DNA of 59,522 nucleotides from Thermus filiformis (GCF_000771745.2 NZ_JPSL02000034.1:1-59522); one strand, 5' to 3'; shown: positions 35,062 to 45,935, numbered from the stretch's first letter. Translations and numbers: made by a program. The notes: generated from the letters alone by a model not told the origin.

Positions 35062-35784
35062 TCACAGGGGCTCGGACATGGGGCGCATACCCACCAGGAA
35101 GACCCGGGCGTGGGGGGGCTGAGAAAGGGCGAAGACCACGGCTTCCGCCACCTCCTCGGGGTGGAGGAAGCCCTCCAGGCGAGGGTCATCGGGGGTCCTG
35201 CCGGTGCCAAAGGCGAACTCCGTCCTCACTCCGCCTGGGGCCACCACACTCACCCGGATTCCCCTCTCCCGGAGCTCGTGGTCCAGGGCTTGGGCGAAGC
35301 CCACCTGGGCGAACTTGCTGGCGCAGTACACTGCCTCGTGGGGAAGCCCCTTTAGCCCCGCCACCGAGGCCACGAAGACCAGGTCCCCCGAGCCTTTGGC
35401 GAGGAGGGTAGGGAGGAAGGCCCGGGTCACGAGGAAGCTGGCGCGCATGTTGGTGTCCATGATCCAGTCGTAGTCGCTGGGGGTGAAGTCCAGGAGGGGG
35501 CCGTACTTCCCCACCCCGGCGTTGTTCACCACGATGTCCACCGTGCCGAAGGCGCCCAGGGCCTCCTGCCGCAGGCGCTCCACCGCCTCCTCCCGCCGCA
35601 GGTCCCCCGGCACAGGAAGCGCCTTCCGGCCCCGGGCCTTTACCTCCTCCGCCACCGCCTCGAGGCGCTCCCGGTCCCGGGCCGCCAGGACCAGGTCCGC
35701 CCCCCGTTCCGCCAGGGCCAGGGCGAGGGCCCGCCCGATGCCCCGGCTTGCCCCCGTGATCACCGCCACCTTGTCTTCAAACAC
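35062..35784 (-). CDS. Short-chain dehydrogenase/reductase
   Basis: A 240-residue classical SDR. The cofactor motif TGASRGIG is at residues 10-17, NNAG near 88-91, the catalytic Ser in VASVAG near 137, and YCASK (Tyr and Lys of the active site) near 151-155. The residues after the second strand (AARDRERL) suggest NADP. It is the last gene of the xylose operon and overlaps the Gfo/Idh/MocA gene by eight bases. A sugar or polyol oxidoreductase role fits the context, but the substrate cannot be read from sequence. Confidence 0.88.
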   Translation of the reverse strand: MFEDKVAVITGASRGIGRALALALAERGADLVLAARDRERLEAVAEEVKARGRKALPVPGDLRREEAVERLRQEALGAFGTVDIVVNNAGVGKYGPLLDFTPSDYDWIMDTNMRASFLVTRAFLPTLLAKGSGDLVFVASVAGLKGLPHEAVYCASKFAQVGFAQALDHELRERGIRVSVVAPGGVRTEFAFGTGRTPDDPRLEGFLHPEEVAEAVVFALSQPPHARVFLVGMRPMSEPL

Positions 35785-36817
35785 GGGTCACCTCCTTCTC
35801 CCTACCTTCCTCCGCGCTTTCCAGGACCGCCTGGATGGCCGCTTGGGCCACCACCCCTTCCCGCAGGGAGGGTGTAGGGGGTTCGCCCTTCTGGATCGCC
35901 CTCAGGAAGCGCTGGGCGAGCTCCCGAAAGTGGAAGAGCCCCCAGGGCTCCCGGGGGTCACGCCCCCGGAGGAAGCCGGCGTCCAGGGGGAGAGGGTTCC
36001 AGGAGCCAGGCCTCTCGGAGAAGAACAACCCCGCCTCCTCCGCCCGGCCGGCCAGAGCCGGGACCACCCGCAGGGCTCCTTTCTCCCCCTCCAGCTCCAG
36101 GAAGAGGGCCTGTGGCCGTACCGGGTGAACGCGGGAAAGCTCCAAGACCCCTTGGGCCCGCCCCGCCTTGGCCAAGACCCCCGCCCAATCCGGATTCTCC
36201 CGGCCCGGGAAGAGGACGGCCGTCCTGGCCTGGACCTGCTCCAGTGGATGACCGAGAATCCAAGCTGCCAGGTCAAAAAGGTGGGGTCCCAGGTCCCCTA
36301 CAACTCCCGCGGGCCCTCCTCCCGAAACCCTAGCCCGCCAGGGGAGAGGGGATAAGGGATCGGCCAGGTAGTCAGCGAGGAAAGCCCCCCGGAAGACCAG
36401 AACCTCCCCGAGGCGTTCCCGGTGGGCGAGGGCCGTCTCTGCCGCCCAATCCGCCCGGGCGGTGAGGGCGGTCATGGCCACCACACCCTCTTCCTCCACC
36501 GCCTGGAGAAGGGCCAGGGCCTCCTCCAGGGAAACGCCCACGGGCTTCTCCAGGAAGACGTGCCGACCCCGTCGCACCGCTTCCAGGGCCAAGGGGACGT
36601 GGGCGGTGTCTGGAGTGGAGATGGCTACCGCCTCCACGTCCTCCAGGAGGGCGGCGTAGTCCTTGTACGCCCGGGCCCCATAGGCCCTGGCTAGGGCCTC
36701 CGCCCGGGGGCTTCCCGCCGCGTAGACCCCCTGGATCCTCGCGCCTGCCCCTTGGAAGGCGGGGGCGTGCACCTCCTGCGCCCACCAGCCGGCGCCTACA
36801 ATCCCAAGCCTCACCAT
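35777..36817 (-). CDS. Gfo/Idh/MocA-family oxidoreductase
   Basis: A 346-residue NAD(P)-dependent sugar oxidoreductase. The N-terminal Rossmann motif is GIVGAGWWAQ near residues 5-14, and the family's EKPVGVSLEEA is near 90-100; a beta-sheet C-terminal domain has GGGPAGVVGDLGPHLFDLAAW. The ATG at 36817 is preceded by GGAGGGGAGG and overlaps the M24 gene stop; an in-frame TTG four codons earlier is unlikely. Family members act on sugars, inositols or sugar acids, in keeping with a xylose operon. A xylose or glucose dehydrogenase role is possible. Confidence 0.88.
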   Translation of the reverse strand: MVRLGIVGAGWWAQEVHAPAFQGAGARIQGVYAAGSPRAEALARAYGARAYKDYAALLEDVEAVAISTPDTAHVPLALEAVRRGRHVFLEKPVGVSLEEALALLQAVEEEGVVAMTALTARADWAAETALAHRERLGEVLVFRGAFLADYLADPLSPLPWRARVSGGGPAGVVGDLGPHLFDLAAWILGHPLEQVQARTAVLFPGRENPDWAGVLAKAGRAQGVLELSRVHPVRPQALFLELEGEKGALRVVPALAGRAEEAGLFFSERPGSWNPLPLDAGFLRGRDPREPWGLFHFRELAQRFLRAIQKGEPPTPSLREGVVAQAAIQAVLESAEEGREKEVTRV

Positions 36818-37812
36818 CCTCCCCTCCAAAGGTCCGGCCGCGCCCTTCCGCCCACGACCACCTGGGGCCAGCGGGAATCCTCCGTCAGGTTCTCCAGGCC
36901 CCCCTCCCTCAGAAGAAAGGTGTCCTCCACCTTGGCCCCGGGAAGGCTGGGGTTCCAGGCCAGGGCCATCCCCGCCCTAAGGGCCAAAGGGTGGCCCGGC
37001 AAGGCCAGGACCTCCCGGGAGCGGTACCCCCCCACACCCCCCTGGTGGTGCTCCTCCCAGGCCCCGGGGTGGCCCAGCCGGGCGTAGGCCTCCTCTAAAG
37101 CGGCGAAGACCTCCCCTAAGGTGGTCCCGGGGCGGCTCCTTTCCAGGGCCACCCGCTCCACCTCCAGGACCTCCCGGTAGCGCCCTTCCACCTCCTTGTG
37201 GCCGAAGGCGGCCATGCGGGTGAGGTTGGCCACCAGCCCGCCCCGCTCGGCGCAGACCACGGCCATGAAGGCCCTGCCCAGGGGACGGTCCTTGGGCAGG
37301 GGGTGGCGGTGGCGGAAGAGCCGCTCCTCCCCCGCCACCAGGAGGAGGAGGGGCCGGATCCCCCGTCCCCAGAGGGCCTCGGCCAGGGCCCCGGCGAGCC
37401 GGTACTCCCGCCAGCCCTCCCCCGCCGCCCGCACCACCTCCCCCACCGCCTCCGCCGCCTCCCGCCCCAGGCGGAGGAAGTCCTCCTGGGCCTTGGGGGA
37501 GAGGACCAGGCGCAAGGGGGTGAGGTCGTGCTCCAGGTCGTTGGGGGCCGGGGGCGGGGGAAAGGCGGTCCAGGGGTGGACCCGCACGGCCAGGCCGGGG
37601 GCCTCCTCCTCCGCCATCCGGGGGTGCTCGATGCGGCTGGTGTGGAGGACCACCTCCTCCCCCACCTCGAGGTAGGCCACCGCCTCCCCCATCCCCAAGG
37701 TGTTGGCCCCGCCCGTGAGCCAGGCGAAGTTCTTGGGCCGGGCCACGAAGAAGCGGGGAAAGCCCCTTTCCTCCATCCAGGCGCGCAGTCTTTCCAGGTG
37801 GGCTGGGTTCAC
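36811..37812 (-). CDS. M24-family (creatinase-like) protein lacking metal ligands
   Basis: A 333-residue protein with the creatinase/aminopeptidase P pita-bread fold. The start is the GTG at 37812, behind GGAGG and overlapping the xylB stop as GTGA; a longer frame would run into xylB. Active M24 peptidases carry two Asp, one His and two Glu for metal. Here the Asp region reads [11 protein letters not shown], with Asn where the second Asp is expected, and later [15 protein letters not shown] keeps one Glu. The metal site seems incomplete, as in creatinase. It is probably a non-peptidase hydrolase or binding protein; why it belongs in a xylose operon is unclear. Confidence 0.75.
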   Translation of the reverse strand: MNPAHLERLRAWMEERGFPRFFVARPKNFAWLTGGANTLGMGEAVAYLEVGEEVVLHTSRIEHPRMAEEEAPGLAVRVHPWTAFPPPPAPNDLEHDLTPLRLVLSPKAQEDFLRLGREAAEAVGEVVRAAGEGWREYRLAGALAEALWGRGIRPLLLLVAGEERLFRHRHPLPKDRPLGRAFMAVVCAERGGLVANLTRMAAFGHKEVEGRYREVLEVERVALERSRPGTTLGEVFAALEEAYARLGHPGAWEEHHQGGVGGYRSREVLALPGHPLALRAGMALAWNPSLPGAKVEDTFLLREGGLENLTEDSRWPQVVVGGRARPDLWRGGW

Positions 37813-39278
37813 GCTAACCTCCGGTAGCGGGCCAAGAGCGCTTCTGTCCAAGCCTCGTACTCCGGGAAGAGGTTTTGGACTTCCTCCAAGGGGGCCGGTC
37901 CCGGGACCTCCTCCAGGCGGGTGGCCCTGAGGGCCTCCTCCAAGCTCCCATATACTCCGGCCCCTACCAGGGCTAGGATCCCCGCTCCCCGGGCCGCTCC
38001 CTCCTCCCCCACCACCCGGAAGAGGGGGGTTCCTAAGGCCCCAGAGAGGAGGGCCAGCCAGAGGTCAGAGGCCGAACCGCCCCCCGTGGCCAAAAAGGCC
38101 TCGGCCTCCGCCAGGGGGCGCATGACGCGGTAGACCACCCCCAGGCTTAGGGCCACCCCTTCCAGCACCGCCCGCACCAGGTGTCCCCTTCCGTGGGCCA
38201 AGGAAAGGCCGAGGAAGGCTCCCCGCAGCCGGGGCTCCAGGTAGGGGCTCCGCTCCCCGGAGAGGAAGGGAAGGAAGAAAAGGTCCAAAGCCCCCAAGGG
38301 GGTTTCCCCCGCCTCCCTTAGCAGGGTCTCCAAGGAGACCTCGGGGAAAAGCCGCCTCAGCCACTCCAGGCTCCCGGCGGCGCTGAGGGTGACCCCTAGG
38401 AGGTGGTAGGCCCCGTCGGCGTGGCAGAAGAGGTGGATGCGGCCCTCGGGGTCGGGCTTCGGCGCCTCCAAGGGCAGGAAGATCACCCCGCTGGTTCCCA
38501 GGGAGACGCTTCCCACGCCCTTGCGGTAGCGGGAGACCCCGAGGCCCAAGGCGGCCGCCGCGTTGTCCCCAGCCCCCGCCACCACCGGCGTCCCCGGCCT
38601 GAGCCCCGCCACCTCGGCCCAGGCGGGCTTCAACCCCCCCACCACCCGGTGGCTCTCCCCCAGCTCGGGAAAGATGTCCGCCACAAGGCCCAGGGCCTCG
38701 AGGAGCTCCGCGTCCCATGCCTTCTGGGCTAGGTTCAAGGCCCCTACCCCCGAGGCATCGGAGTACTCCGTGGCCGCCTGGCCGGTGAGGAGGAAGCCCA
38801 GGTAGTCCTTGGGGAGGAGGACCTTGCGGACCCTTTGAAAAAGCTCAGGGTGGTTGGCCTTGAGCCAGAGAACCTTGGGGAGCTGGAAGCCGGTAACCGC
38901 GGGGTTGCCCGTGCGCCGGATGAGCTCGGGCCGGGGGATGACCTCCTCGATCCACCTCGCCTCCTCCTCCGTCCGCTGGTCGTTCCAGAGGGGGGCGGGG
39001 AGGAGGGGATCCCCCTCCTTGTCCAGGAAGACCGCGCCGTGCATCTGGCCCGAAAGGCCCACCCCCACCACCTCCAGGCCCCGAAGCCTGGGGGCCAGGG
39101 CCTGAAGGACCTCCCGCAAGGCCTCGGCCCAGTCCCGGGGGTCCTGCTCCGTCCAGCCGGGCCTGGGGGTGAGCAGGGGGTAGCCCGCCCGCGCCTCGGC
39201 GAGCTTTCTTCCCTCCTCGTCCAGGACCACTCCCTTGAGCCCGCTCGTGCCCAGGTCCAGTCCAATCGCTGCCCTCAC
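37809..39278 (-). CDS. xylB: Xylulokinase
   Basis: A 489-residue FGGY kinase that makes xylulose 5-phosphate from xylulose and ATP. The N-terminal phosphate loop is [28 protein letters not shown] and [12 protein letters not shown] are the sugar-binding stretches typical of XylB. The catalytic Asp is in [13 protein letters not shown] near residue 237, and [20 protein letters not shown] is the ATP-binding end. The GTG start overlaps the xylA stop as GTGA. Its place directly after xylA fixes the substrate. Confidence 0.95.
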   Translation of the reverse strand: MRAAIGLDLGTSGLKGVVLDEEGRKLAEARAGYPLLTPRPGWTEQDPRDWAEALREVLQALAPRLRGLEVVGVGLSGQMHGAVFLDKEGDPLLPAPLWNDQRTEEEARWIEEVIPRPELIRRTGNPAVTGFQLPKVLWLKANHPELFQRVRKVLLPKDYLGFLLTGQAATEYSDASGVGALNLAQKAWDAELLEALGLVADIFPELGESHRVVGGLKPAWAEVAGLRPGTPVVAGAGDNAAAALGLGVSRYRKGVGSVSLGTSGVIFLPLEAPKPDPEGRIHLFCHADGAYHLLGVTLSAAGSLEWLRRLFPEVSLETLLREAGETPLGALDLFFLPFLSGERSPYLEPRLRGAFLGLSLAHGRGHLVRAVLEGVALSLGVVYRVMRPLAEAEAFLATGGGSASDLWLALLSGALGTPLFRVVGEEGAARGAGILALVGAGVYGSLEEALRATRLEEVPGPAPLEEVQNLFPEYEAWTEALLARYRRLA

Positions 39279-40438
39279 CCCCGCACCCCCAGGAGGTACT
39301 CCACCACAAGCTGGTCCAGGCGCTCCAGGTCATAGCCCCGCTTCCTCATGGCCTCCAAGGGGAACTCCGCCCGTTTCAGAGCCTCCGCCCGCTCACGGGA
39401 ATAGGGTCCGAGGTAGGCCACGGCCTCGGGGTCCTCCCGGTAGTAGGCGGCGAGAAGGTCCCGAACCTCGGGATCTTCGCGAAAGGCTTGGGCCCGTTCC
39501 TTGAGAATCAGGTAAGTGCGCATGCACCCCTTGGCGAAGGCCCAGACCCCCTCCTCGTCCTCGGTGCGTAGGGCGTGGGCGTCGAAGTGGCGGGGGCCCT
39601 CATACCCCGAGTGTTCCAAAAGGTCTACCAGGAAGAAGGCCGCCTTGAGGTTTTCCGAGCCGAAGCGCAGGTCCTGGTCAAAGCGGTTCATACGCTGGTC
39701 GTTGAGGTCGATGTGGAAAAGCTTGCCCGCCTCCAAGACCTGGGCCACGGCGTGGACGAAGTTAAGGCCAGACATGGTTTCGTGGGCGAACTCAGGGTTC
39801 AGGCCGAAGCGTTCAGGCCTCGCCAAAGTCTGGATGAAGGCCAGGAAACTTCCTACGGTAGCGAAGTAGATGTCCCCTCGAGGCTCGTTGGGCTTGGGCT
39901 CCAGGGCGAAGCGGTACGGGTAGCCCTGGTCCTCGGCGTAGGCGGCCATAAAGTCCAGGGCCTCCCGCATCCACCCCCAGACCTTGCGGACCTTGCCGGT
40001 AGCTTCCACCTCGGCCCCTTCCCGCCCCGGCCAGACCACATAGATCTCCGCCCCCAGCTCTGCCCCCAGGTCCATGGTCTCGAGGCTCTTCCTCAAGGCG
40101 TAGGCCCGCACCCAGGGGTCCGGGCTCGTGAGGGCGCCGTCCTTAAAGGCTGGGTCGGAGAAGAGGTTGGCGGTGACCATGGGAACCTTGAGGCCGGTCT
40201 CCTCCAGGGCCTTCTTGAACCGGTGCACGATCCGATCCCGCTCGGCGGGCGGCGTCCCCCTCGGGATCAGGTCCTCGTCGTGAAGGTTCACCCCGTAGAC
40301 CCCCAGCTCGGCGAGTTTGTGCACCACATACACGGGGTCCAGCCGTTCCCGCACCGCGTCCCCAAAGGGATCGCGGCCCACGTTGCCCACGGTCCATAGG
40401 CCAAAAGTAAACTTGTGCTCGGGTCTCGGCTCGTACAT
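39275..40438 (-). CDS. xylA: Xylose isomerase
   Basis: A 387-residue class I (short) xylose isomerase, nearly identical in reading to the well-known thermostable Thermus enzyme. The metal and catalytic stretches are visible: [51 protein letters not shown] and the closing [11 protein letters not shown]. The ATG at 40438 follows GGAGG and overlaps the repressor stop by one base. It turns D-xylose into D-xylulose, using two divalent metals. Confidence 0.98.
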   Translation of the reverse strand: MYEPRPEHKFTFGLWTVGNVGRDPFGDAVRERLDPVYVVHKLAELGVYGVNLHDEDLIPRGTPPAERDRIVHRFKKALEETGLKVPMVTANLFSDPAFKDGALTSPDPWVRAYALRKSLETMDLGAELGAEIYVVWPGREGAEVEATGKVRKVWGWMREALDFMAAYAEDQGYPYRFALEPKPNEPRGDIYFATVGSFLAFIQTLARPERFGLNPEFAHETMSGLNFVHAVAQVLEAGKLFHIDLNDQRMNRFDQDLRFGSENLKAAFFLVDLLEHSGYEGPRHFDAHALRTEDEEGVWAFAKGCMRTYLILKERAQAFREDPEVRDLLAAYYREDPEAVAYLGPYSRERAEALKRAEFPLEAMRKRGYDLERLDQLVVEYLLGVRG

Positions 40439-41571
40439 CACCCTACCTCCGCAAACGTCACTTGCTCCAAGAAACGCGCGGCCGCTAGGGCTCCTGCCCC
40501 GAGCAAGGCCGCCTCCCGCTTGAAGGGGGAAAGGACCACCTGTTCGGGGTCATGAACGCCCAGGGCATAGCGGGGAAGGCGCTCCCGGACCGTCGCCAGC
40601 AGTTCCTCCCCCACCGCCTCCACCAAGGGGCCGCCTAAGACCACCAGGGCCGGGTCCAGGGCGCTCAAGAGGATGGCGGTCAGGTGGGCGAGCCGCTCCG
40701 CCATCTCCTGCAGCAAGGCCTCCGAAGCCCCTAGCTGCCAGCGGCGATAACTCAGGTAGACTTCGGCGCACCCCCGCTTACCGCAGCCGCAAGAGGGTCC
40801 CTCGGGGTCTAGGGGGATGTGCCCCACCTCCCCTGCGTGGAACCGGGCCCCGTGGTAGACCTTCCGGTCCACCACCACCCCACCCCCCACGCCCACCCCA
40901 AGGTTGAGGTAGAGGCAGTGGTCCACCTCCCACCCCCCCAGGGCGTAGAGACCGTAGGCGGCGGCATTGGCCTCGTTCTCCACCACCAAGGGGAGGTCCC
41001 CCAGCCCCAGGCCTGCCAAGGCTTCCCGCACCATCCCCCCCAGGGGGAGGTCCCGCCAGCCCAGGTTGGGGGCCAGGGTGAGGTGTCCTTCCTCAGGCTC
41101 CAAGAGGCCGGGCACCGTGGCGGTGGCCGCCAGGATGCGCCCCCTCTCCAGAAGGGGTTCTGTAGCCTCGGCGAGCAGGCGGAGGGCCTCCTCGGGGTCC
41201 CTGGGAGCCGGGGGAAGGACCTCCCGGGCCCGTACCTCTCCCTTCAGGTTGGTCAGCGCCACCGCCATCCGGTCTACGTCCATCTCCCAGACCAGGAGAA
41301 GGTTTTTCTCCCCTTCCACCTCGAGGGCGATGGAAGGCCGTCCCTGGCCTTGGGGAGGCAGGGGACGCTCCAGGAGCAACCCCTCTTCCAAGAGCTCGGC
41401 CACGGCCTCGGTGACGGCGGAGGGGGAGAGCTCGAGGCGCCTCGCCAGGTCGCTCCGGGAAAGGCCGGGTTCCTTGCGTAGGAGGTCCAGGATGTTGGCC
41501 TTATGCCGGCGGCGCAGCTGCCGGGTACCTCCCTTGGGGATGTCGTAAGCGTTGGGCATCTCGGTTCGCAT
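40438..41571 (-). CDS. xylR: ROK-family repressor of the xylose operon
   Basis: A 377-residue ROK regulator. The N-terminal winged helix is [32 protein letters not shown] near residues 28-60. The kinase-like half has the ROK zinc cluster [14 protein letters not shown] near 266-279 and the [14 protein letters not shown] loop. XylR of Bacillus has the same layout and binds xylose to release its operator. It sits inside the operon it likely controls, between the ABC ATPase and xylA. The operator may be the repeats around 44665-44751. Confidence 0.88.
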   Translation of the reverse strand: MRTEMPNAYDIPKGGTRQLRRRHKANILDLLRKEPGLSRSDLARRLELSPSAVTEAVAELLEEGLLLERPLPPQGQGRPSIALEVEGEKNLLLVWEMDVDRMAVALTNLKGEVRAREVLPPAPRDPEEALRLLAEATEPLLERGRILAATATVPGLLEPEEGHLTLAPNLGWRDLPLGGMVREALAGLGLGDLPLVVENEANAAAYGLYALGGWEVDHCLYLNLGVGVGGGVVVDRKVYHGARFHAGEVGHIPLDPEGPSCGCGKRGCAEVYLSYRRWQLGASEALLQEMAERLAHLTAILLSALDPALVVLGGPLVEAVGEELLATVRERLPRYALGVHDPEQVVLSPFKREAALLGAGALAAARFLEQVTFAEVG

Positions 41572-41587
41572 TCTGACAAAACCCGGC

Positions 41588-42337
41588 CTAAGCCCTGCGC
41601 TCCCCCGCCAAGATCATCCCCAGGACCTCTTCCTGGCTGCTTTCCTGGGGACGGACCGTGCCCACCACCCTCCCCCCCTTCATGACCGTGATCCGGTCGC
41701 TCAGGTCAAAAACGTCGTGCAGGTCGTGGCTGATGAGGATGATGCCTAAGCCTTCGTCTCGGAGCGTCCGGATCAGGGCTTTGACCCGGGCGGTCTCCCC
41801 GGGACCCAGAGCGGCCGTGGGCTCATCCATGATGAGCACCCGGGCCTGAAACAGGAGAGCCCGGCCGATGGCCACCGCTTGGCGTTGGCCGCCGGAGAGC
41901 CGGTGAACGGGTGTCCGAAGAGAGGGCAGTCTCGCCCCCACTCGTTCCAGCACCTTGCGGGCTTCCGCCTCCATACCCTCCTCGTCCAAGGAAAGGTGGC
42001 GGACCCGTTCCCGACCCAGGAAGACGTTGGCCACCGCATCCAGGTTGTCGGCCAGGGCAAGGTTCTGGTGGATGGTCTCAATGCCGTGGCGCTGGGCATC
42101 CCGAGGGGAGTAAAAGCGTACCTCGCGCAGCTCCTGGTCCATGCGGACCCAGATCCGGCCTTCCTCGGGCGGATAGACTCCTGAGAGAACCCGGATAAAG
42201 GTGGTCTTCCCGGCGCCGTTATGCCCTACCAGGCTGTGGACCTCCCCCTCGTAAAGGTCAAAGGAAACGCGGTCCAAAGCCTGGAGGCCCCCAAAGCGCA
42301 GGGAAACGTTTTCCGCCCGCAGCAACGGCAAGCTCAT
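41588..42337 (-). CDS. xylG: Sugar ABC transporter ATPase (XylG-like, single domain)
   Basis: A 249-residue ATPase of the ribose/xylose importer class. Walker A is GHNGAGKTT, the signature is [16 protein letters not shown], and Walker B is [12 protein letters not shown]. coli XylG has two such domains in about 500 residues; this one has a single domain, as in several Thermus and actinobacterial importers, so it would act as a homodimer. The ATG at 42337 overlaps the permease stop as ATGA; the frame upstream is permease shadow. Confidence 0.9.
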   Translation of the reverse strand: MSLPLLRAENVSLRFGGLQALDRVSFDLYEGEVHSLVGHNGAGKTTFIRVLSGVYPPEEGRIWVRMDQELREVRFYSPRDAQRHGIETIHQNLALADNLDAVANVFLGRERVRHLSLDEEGMEAEARKVLERVGARLPSLRTPVHRLSGGQRQAVAIGRALLFQARVLIMDEPTAALGPGETARVKALIRTLRDEGLGIILISHDLHDVFDLSDRITVMKGGRVVGTVRPQESSQEEVLGMILAGERRA

Positions 42338-43548
42338 GACCGCCTCCGATGAAAGCGAGCGTTCCACACGGCGGCTATCACCAAGACCACACCCAAAACC
42401 AGGTTCTGCCACTCGGTGGGCACGCCCATAAGAACAAGGCCGTTTTGAAGGCTGGACATGATGAGGGCGCCGAGGGCCGCTCCCAGTATGGAGCCGCTTC
42501 CTCCGGCCAAGGAGGTCCCACCTACCACGGCGGCGGCGATCACGTAAAGCTCCAAAAGCGTTCCCATGCCGGTTGGCACGAAGGCGAGTCTGGCGGCCTG
42601 GACCGCTCCGGCAAGCCCTGCGAGCAACCCCATGAGACCAAAGACTAGGACTTGTACCTGGCGCACGGGGATCCCCGCCAGCATGGCCGCCTCAGGGTTG
42701 CCGCCGATGGCGTAGACGTAGCGCCCGAACCGGGTGCGCTGGGAAAGCCAGTGGAGGGAAATCAGAACGCCTACGGCCACCAGCACGGGCACGGGGATCC
42801 CCCGGCCCTGACCCGTGGCGGGGTGGGGAAAGCTGTTCATCACCCAAAGGAACCCCCCGAAGGCGGCTACCAGGAAGAGGCTCAAGGCCCCGTCCATCCA
42901 AAGGGGGCGCACCGCAAGGCCATGCCGTTGCCTAAGCCAGCGCCCCCTCCACACCATGCCCAAGGTAAAGGCCAGGGCCGAAAGGGTGACCACCCAGGAC
43001 CAAAAGGGCCCTATCGACCCTTGGAGCCCCCCTCCCAGGACCAGGAAGCCTTCCTGAAGGGGACCTATGGTTCTGCCTTCCGCGATGAGGTAGGCGGCGT
43101 TGCGGAAGACCAGAAGTCCGGCCATGGTAACGATGAAGGAGGGTGCTCCGAGGTAGGCCACGAGATAGCCCTGCAAAAGGCCTGCGCCGGCTCCCAGGAT
43201 CAGCCCCAGCAACAGGGCCAGAGGCCATGGCCACCCCTGGCCGATGGGGGGCACCGCCTGCAACAGGGCCATGGCCATCCCGGTGAACCCCAGAAGGGAC
43301 CCCACACTGAGGTCAATCTGTCGGGCTACGATTACCAGAACCATTCCCCCCACCAAAATGGCCACCACCGCCGTCTGGACGGAGAGGTTCCAGAGGTTCT
43401 GGGGGCTGAGGAACCCTCCCGGTTGGCCTAGGGTGAGAATATGGAAAATGCTCCACAAAACTCCCAGGACTAAGATCAGAAAAAGGGTTTGGGAATGGGC
43501 ACCTACTTCTTCGCGGGCGCTCTGCCTCACGGGGCGTATCCTTTCCAT
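42334..43548 (-). CDS. xylH: Sugar ABC transporter permease (XylH-like)
   Basis: A 404-residue membrane protein with about ten hydrophobic spans, starting with [20 protein letters not shown]. Typical motifs of the ribose/xylose permease family are [18 protein letters not shown] near residues 70-90, [19 protein letters not shown] near 130, and [19 protein letters not shown] with [16 protein letters not shown] in the second half. It lies 54 bases after the binding-protein gene. It forms the xylose channel with the ATPase encoded next. Confidence 0.92.
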   Translation of the reverse strand: MERIRPVRQSAREEVGAHSQTLFLILVLGVLWSIFHILTLGQPGGFLSPQNLWNLSVQTAVVAILVGGMVLVIVARQIDLSVGSLLGFTGMAMALLQAVPPIGQGWPWPLALLLGLILGAGAGLLQGYLVAYLGAPSFIVTMAGLLVFRNAAYLIAEGRTIGPLQEGFLVLGGGLQGSIGPFWSWVVTLSALAFTLGMVWRGRWLRQRHGLAVRPLWMDGALSLFLVAAFGGFLWVMNSFPHPATGQGRGIPVPVLVAVGVLISLHWLSQRTRFGRYVYAIGGNPEAAMLAGIPVRQVQVLVFGLMGLLAGLAGAVQAARLAFVPTGMGTLLELYVIAAAVVGGTSLAGGSGSILGAALGALIMSSLQNGLVLMGVPTEWQNLVLGVVLVIAAVWNARFHRRRS

Positions 43549-43602
43549 GGCTCTAGCGCTCCCAGAAGGAGGCCCAGGGGATTATCCCCTGAGCCTCCAC
43601 CT

Positions 43603-44649
43603 TTAGCGGCAGGCCTGGGGGGCCTGAGGCCCGCTTACCCCCTGGCAAAGGGCTTCCTTCGTAATCCAGCCGGCCTCGAGGACGATGTTCAGATTGTCCC
43701 GGGTGATGGGGATGGGCCGCAGAAGCACCCCATTCACCACGGTACCCCGCGGATCGCCCGGAACGCGGAACTTCTGGACTCCGGGGATCTGGTCGGGGCG
43801 GGTCCCCCGGGCCAAGAGCACGGCGATTTCCGCCGCCCGTCGTCCGAGCTCCCGGGCATCCTTCCACACGCTCACCGTCTGAAGTCCCTTGGCCACCCGG
43901 TTCAAGGCCGGCCAATCCCCGTCCTGGCCGGAGACCGGGACCCTTCCCGCCAGGCCGACGGCCGCCAGGGCGGCGATGACCCCACCGGCAGTACCATCGT
44001 TGGAAGCCACCACCGCGTCCACCTGGTTGCGGTTAGCGGCCAGGATCTGCTCCATGTTGCGCTGGGCGACCTCTGGACGCCAGCCCTCGGTATACTGCTT
44101 GCCCACCACCCGGATCTCTCCCCGGTTGATGGCGGGCTGAAGGACTTCGAGCTGTCCCTGGTGGAGGAGGTCCGCGTTGGGGTCTGTGGGAGACCCCAGG
44201 ATGAAGACGTAGTTTCCTCTAGGGCGCACCTGGTATACAGCCCTCGCCTGTTGCCGCCCCACCTCCACGTTGTCGAAGGAGATGTAGAAGGCGTAGGGAT
44301 CGGCGATAAGCCGGTCATAGGCCACCACCGGGATGCCCGCCGCCCGCGCCTTCTGCACGGCCGGCAAGATGGCATCCTTGTCCCAAGCCAGGATGATGAG
44401 GGCGTTCACCCCCCGGGCGATCAAGCTGTCGATGTCGTTGAGTTGCTTTTCCGCAGAACTCTGGGCATCGGTGCTCACGTACTGAGCCCCCATCCGCGCC
44501 AGCTGCTCCTTGATGGCCGCCTCGTCACGGCGCCAGCGCTCCTCCTGGAAGTTGGCCCAGCTCACCCCCACCAAAATGGGGCGCTGCTGGGCCCAGACGG
44601 CGCCCGCCAGAACCAGGAGAACCAGAAAGCCGAGTCCCCTTTTCCACAT
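43603..44649 (-). CDS. xylF: Xylose-binding periplasmic protein (XylF-like)
   Basis: A 348-residue family 4 sugar-binding protein with a clear signal peptide ([17 protein letters not shown]) and mature start near [12 protein letters not shown]. It matches XylF through [35 protein letters not shown], and [15 protein letters not shown], and ends KEALCQGV. The two C-terminal cysteines may form a disulfide. It heads the operon under a strong promoter at 44722-44751, so it should be the most abundant product, as is usual for binding proteins. Confidence 0.92.
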   Translation of the reverse strand: MWKRGLGFLVLLVLAGAVWAQQRPILVGVSWANFQEERWRRDEAAIKEQLARMGAQYVSTDAQSSAEKQLNDIDSLIARGVNALIILAWDKDAILPAVQKARAAGIPVVAYDRLIADPYAFYISFDNVEVGRQQARAVYQVRPRGNYVFILGSPTDPNADLLHQGQLEVLQPAINRGEIRVVGKQYTEGWRPEVAQRNMEQILAANRNQVDAVVASNDGTAGGVIAALAAVGLAGRVPVSGQDGDWPALNRVAKGLQTVSVWKDARELGRRAAEIAVLLARGTRPDQIPGVQKFRVPGDPRGTVVNGVLLRPIPITRDNLNIVLEAGWITKEALCQGVSGPQAPQACR

Positions 44650-44664
44650 ACGGCACCTCCAACC

Positions 44665-44715
44665 GAGTCGGGGAAGACACAGGGGCTTGAGAAGGTTTTC
44701 TTTTTTTCCCGACTC
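44665..44715 (-). promoter_or_regulatory. Inverted repeat in the xylF leader
   Basis: GAGTCGGG at 44665-44672 pairs exactly with CCCGACTC at 44708-44715 across a 35-nt purine- and pyrimidine-biased loop. The pair lies in the leader between the promoter and the xylF ribosome site (GGAGGTGCC). It may be an operator looped by the ROK protein or an RNA stem. Confidence 0.4.
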
Positions 44716-44721
44716 AAAATA

Positions 44722-44751
44722 AATATACCTCCTCTTTGGTCAACTTGTCAA
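44722..44751 (-). promoter_or_regulatory. Promoter of the xylose operon
   Basis: On the minus strand TTGACA (44751-44746), an 18-base spacer and TATATT (44727-44722). A second GTTGAC follows the first at an 8-bp period, so the -35 region holds a direct repeat that could be a repressor site. Confidence 0.75.
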
Positions 44752-44756
44752 CCCTC

Positions 44757-45209
44757 ACCGGGGGGAAGTGGACCACCTTCCGCCTCATGGCCCGGGACCT
44801 GGTGGAGCGGCTGGCCCGGGACCTGGGCCTGAGGCTTCCCCCCTCCACCTCCCACGCCACACCCCTTTGGGGGACGGGGCCCAGGCCCGACCTCCCCGAG
44901 GGGCTGGAGCGGCTTTGGACCGCCTACGGGGCCCTGGCGGGGGAGGTGCTGGCCCTGGGGGAGAGGCCCCTCCTCCCTGGGCTTCCCTACCTGGAGGGGG
45001 AGGTGGTCTGGGCGGTGGAGCGGGAGCTTGCCCAGAAGCCCTTGGACGTGCTGGTCCGGCGGATGGGCCTCGCGCTTTTGGACACCCGGGCCGCCCGGGA
45101 GGCCCTGCCCCGGGTGGTGGCCCTCATGGCCCCCCGTTTGGGCTGGGACGAGGGGCGGGCGCGGCGGGAGCGGGAGGAGGCCGAGCGGGGGCTCGAGGCG
45201 CTCTGCTGA
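44757..45209 (+). pseudogene. glpD: C-terminal remnant of glycerol-3-phosphate dehydrogenase
   Basis: From about 44757 the frame reads TGGKWTTFRLMARDLVERLA, a hallmark of the GlpD cap domain, and runs to DVLVRRMGLALLDTRAAREALPRVVALM, typical of the GlpD C-terminus. Only about 150 of some 500 residues remain: the FAD-binding part is missing and the break falls right at the xylose promoter. No start signal precedes it. It marks an old junction where the xylose operon, or the region beside it, was joined. Confidence 0.8.
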
Positions 45210-45266
45210 GCCCCATCGCGGCGGGGATCCGAAAGGTCGCCAGAACCAGTGGTTCCCTTTGCAAGG

Positions 45267-45935
45267 TCACGAGGCCCCAGGAGAGGCGCTCAAGTGGGTT
45301 CGGAGGGCTTCCCAAGCATTGTGTACGTGGAGGCGCATGGCCCTTTCCGCCCCTTCCGGATCCCGTGCCGAAAGACGCTCCAGGATGGCCCCGTGCTCTG
45401 TGAGGGCAGAGGGCAGCCTACCCGGCACGGCGGCGGAGGTGCTGATGAGAAGACGCACCTGCCCGTCCAGGTTCTCGGCGTTGCGGAGGAGCCGTTGGTT
45501 GCCCGAGGCCTCCCAGAGGGCGTGGTGGAAGGCCAGGTCCAGGTCGCCGTAGGCCTCCAGGTCCTCCCGGGCTGCGGCCTCCCTTTGCCGGAGGAGGAGT
45601 TCCTGAAGCCTATCGAGGAGGTCCACTCCCCCTTTCAGGGCGGCGAGGCGGGCCGCGAGCCCTTCCAGGGCTTCCCGGAGCTCGTAGATCTCCCGGATGT
45701 CCTCCAGGCCTAGGGCGGGCACCTGGTAGCCGCGGTGGGGGATGGCCCGGACTAGCCCCTCCCGTTCCAGGGCGGCCAAGGCCTCCTTCACCGGGGTAGG
45801 GGAGAGGCCCAGGGCCTCGGCAAGCTCCCGCACCACCAGCTTGGTCCCGGGGGGGTACCGGCGGTTCAGGATGGCCCGGCGTAAAGCCCGGTAGGCCTCG
45901 AGGGTGAGAGTAGTCCTGGGGATAGCCTCCTCCAT
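45267..45935 (-). CDS. GntR/FadR-family regulator of the catabolic operon
   Basis: A 222-residue regulator. Residues 10-75 form the GntR winged helix (LVVRELAEALGLSPTPVKEALAALEREGLV), and residues 80-215 form an all-helical FCD effector domain with metal-type positions in DLAFHHALWE, TEHGAILE and RLHVHNAW. It is divergent from the lyase genes across a 76-base gap containing two palindromes that overlap the promoter (45961-45990). It therefore probably represses the operon until a pathway acid is bound. Confidence 0.9.
   Translation of the reverse strand: MEEAIPRTTLTLEAYRALRRAILNRRYPPGTKLVVRELAEALGLSPTPVKEALAALEREGLVRAIPHRGYQVPALGLEDIREIYELREALEGLAARLAALKGGVDLLDRLQELLLRQREAAAREDLEAYGDLDLAFHHALWEASGNQRLLRNAENLDGQVRLLISTSAAVPGRLPSALTEHGAILERLSARDPEGAERAMRLHVHNAWEALRTHLSASPGAS

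Noticed and set aside
45243-45255. GAACC-AGT-GGTTC hairpin between the glpD remnant and the GntR gene
   Set aside because: The stem is only five base pairs and the following T-stretch is short; too weak to call a terminator.
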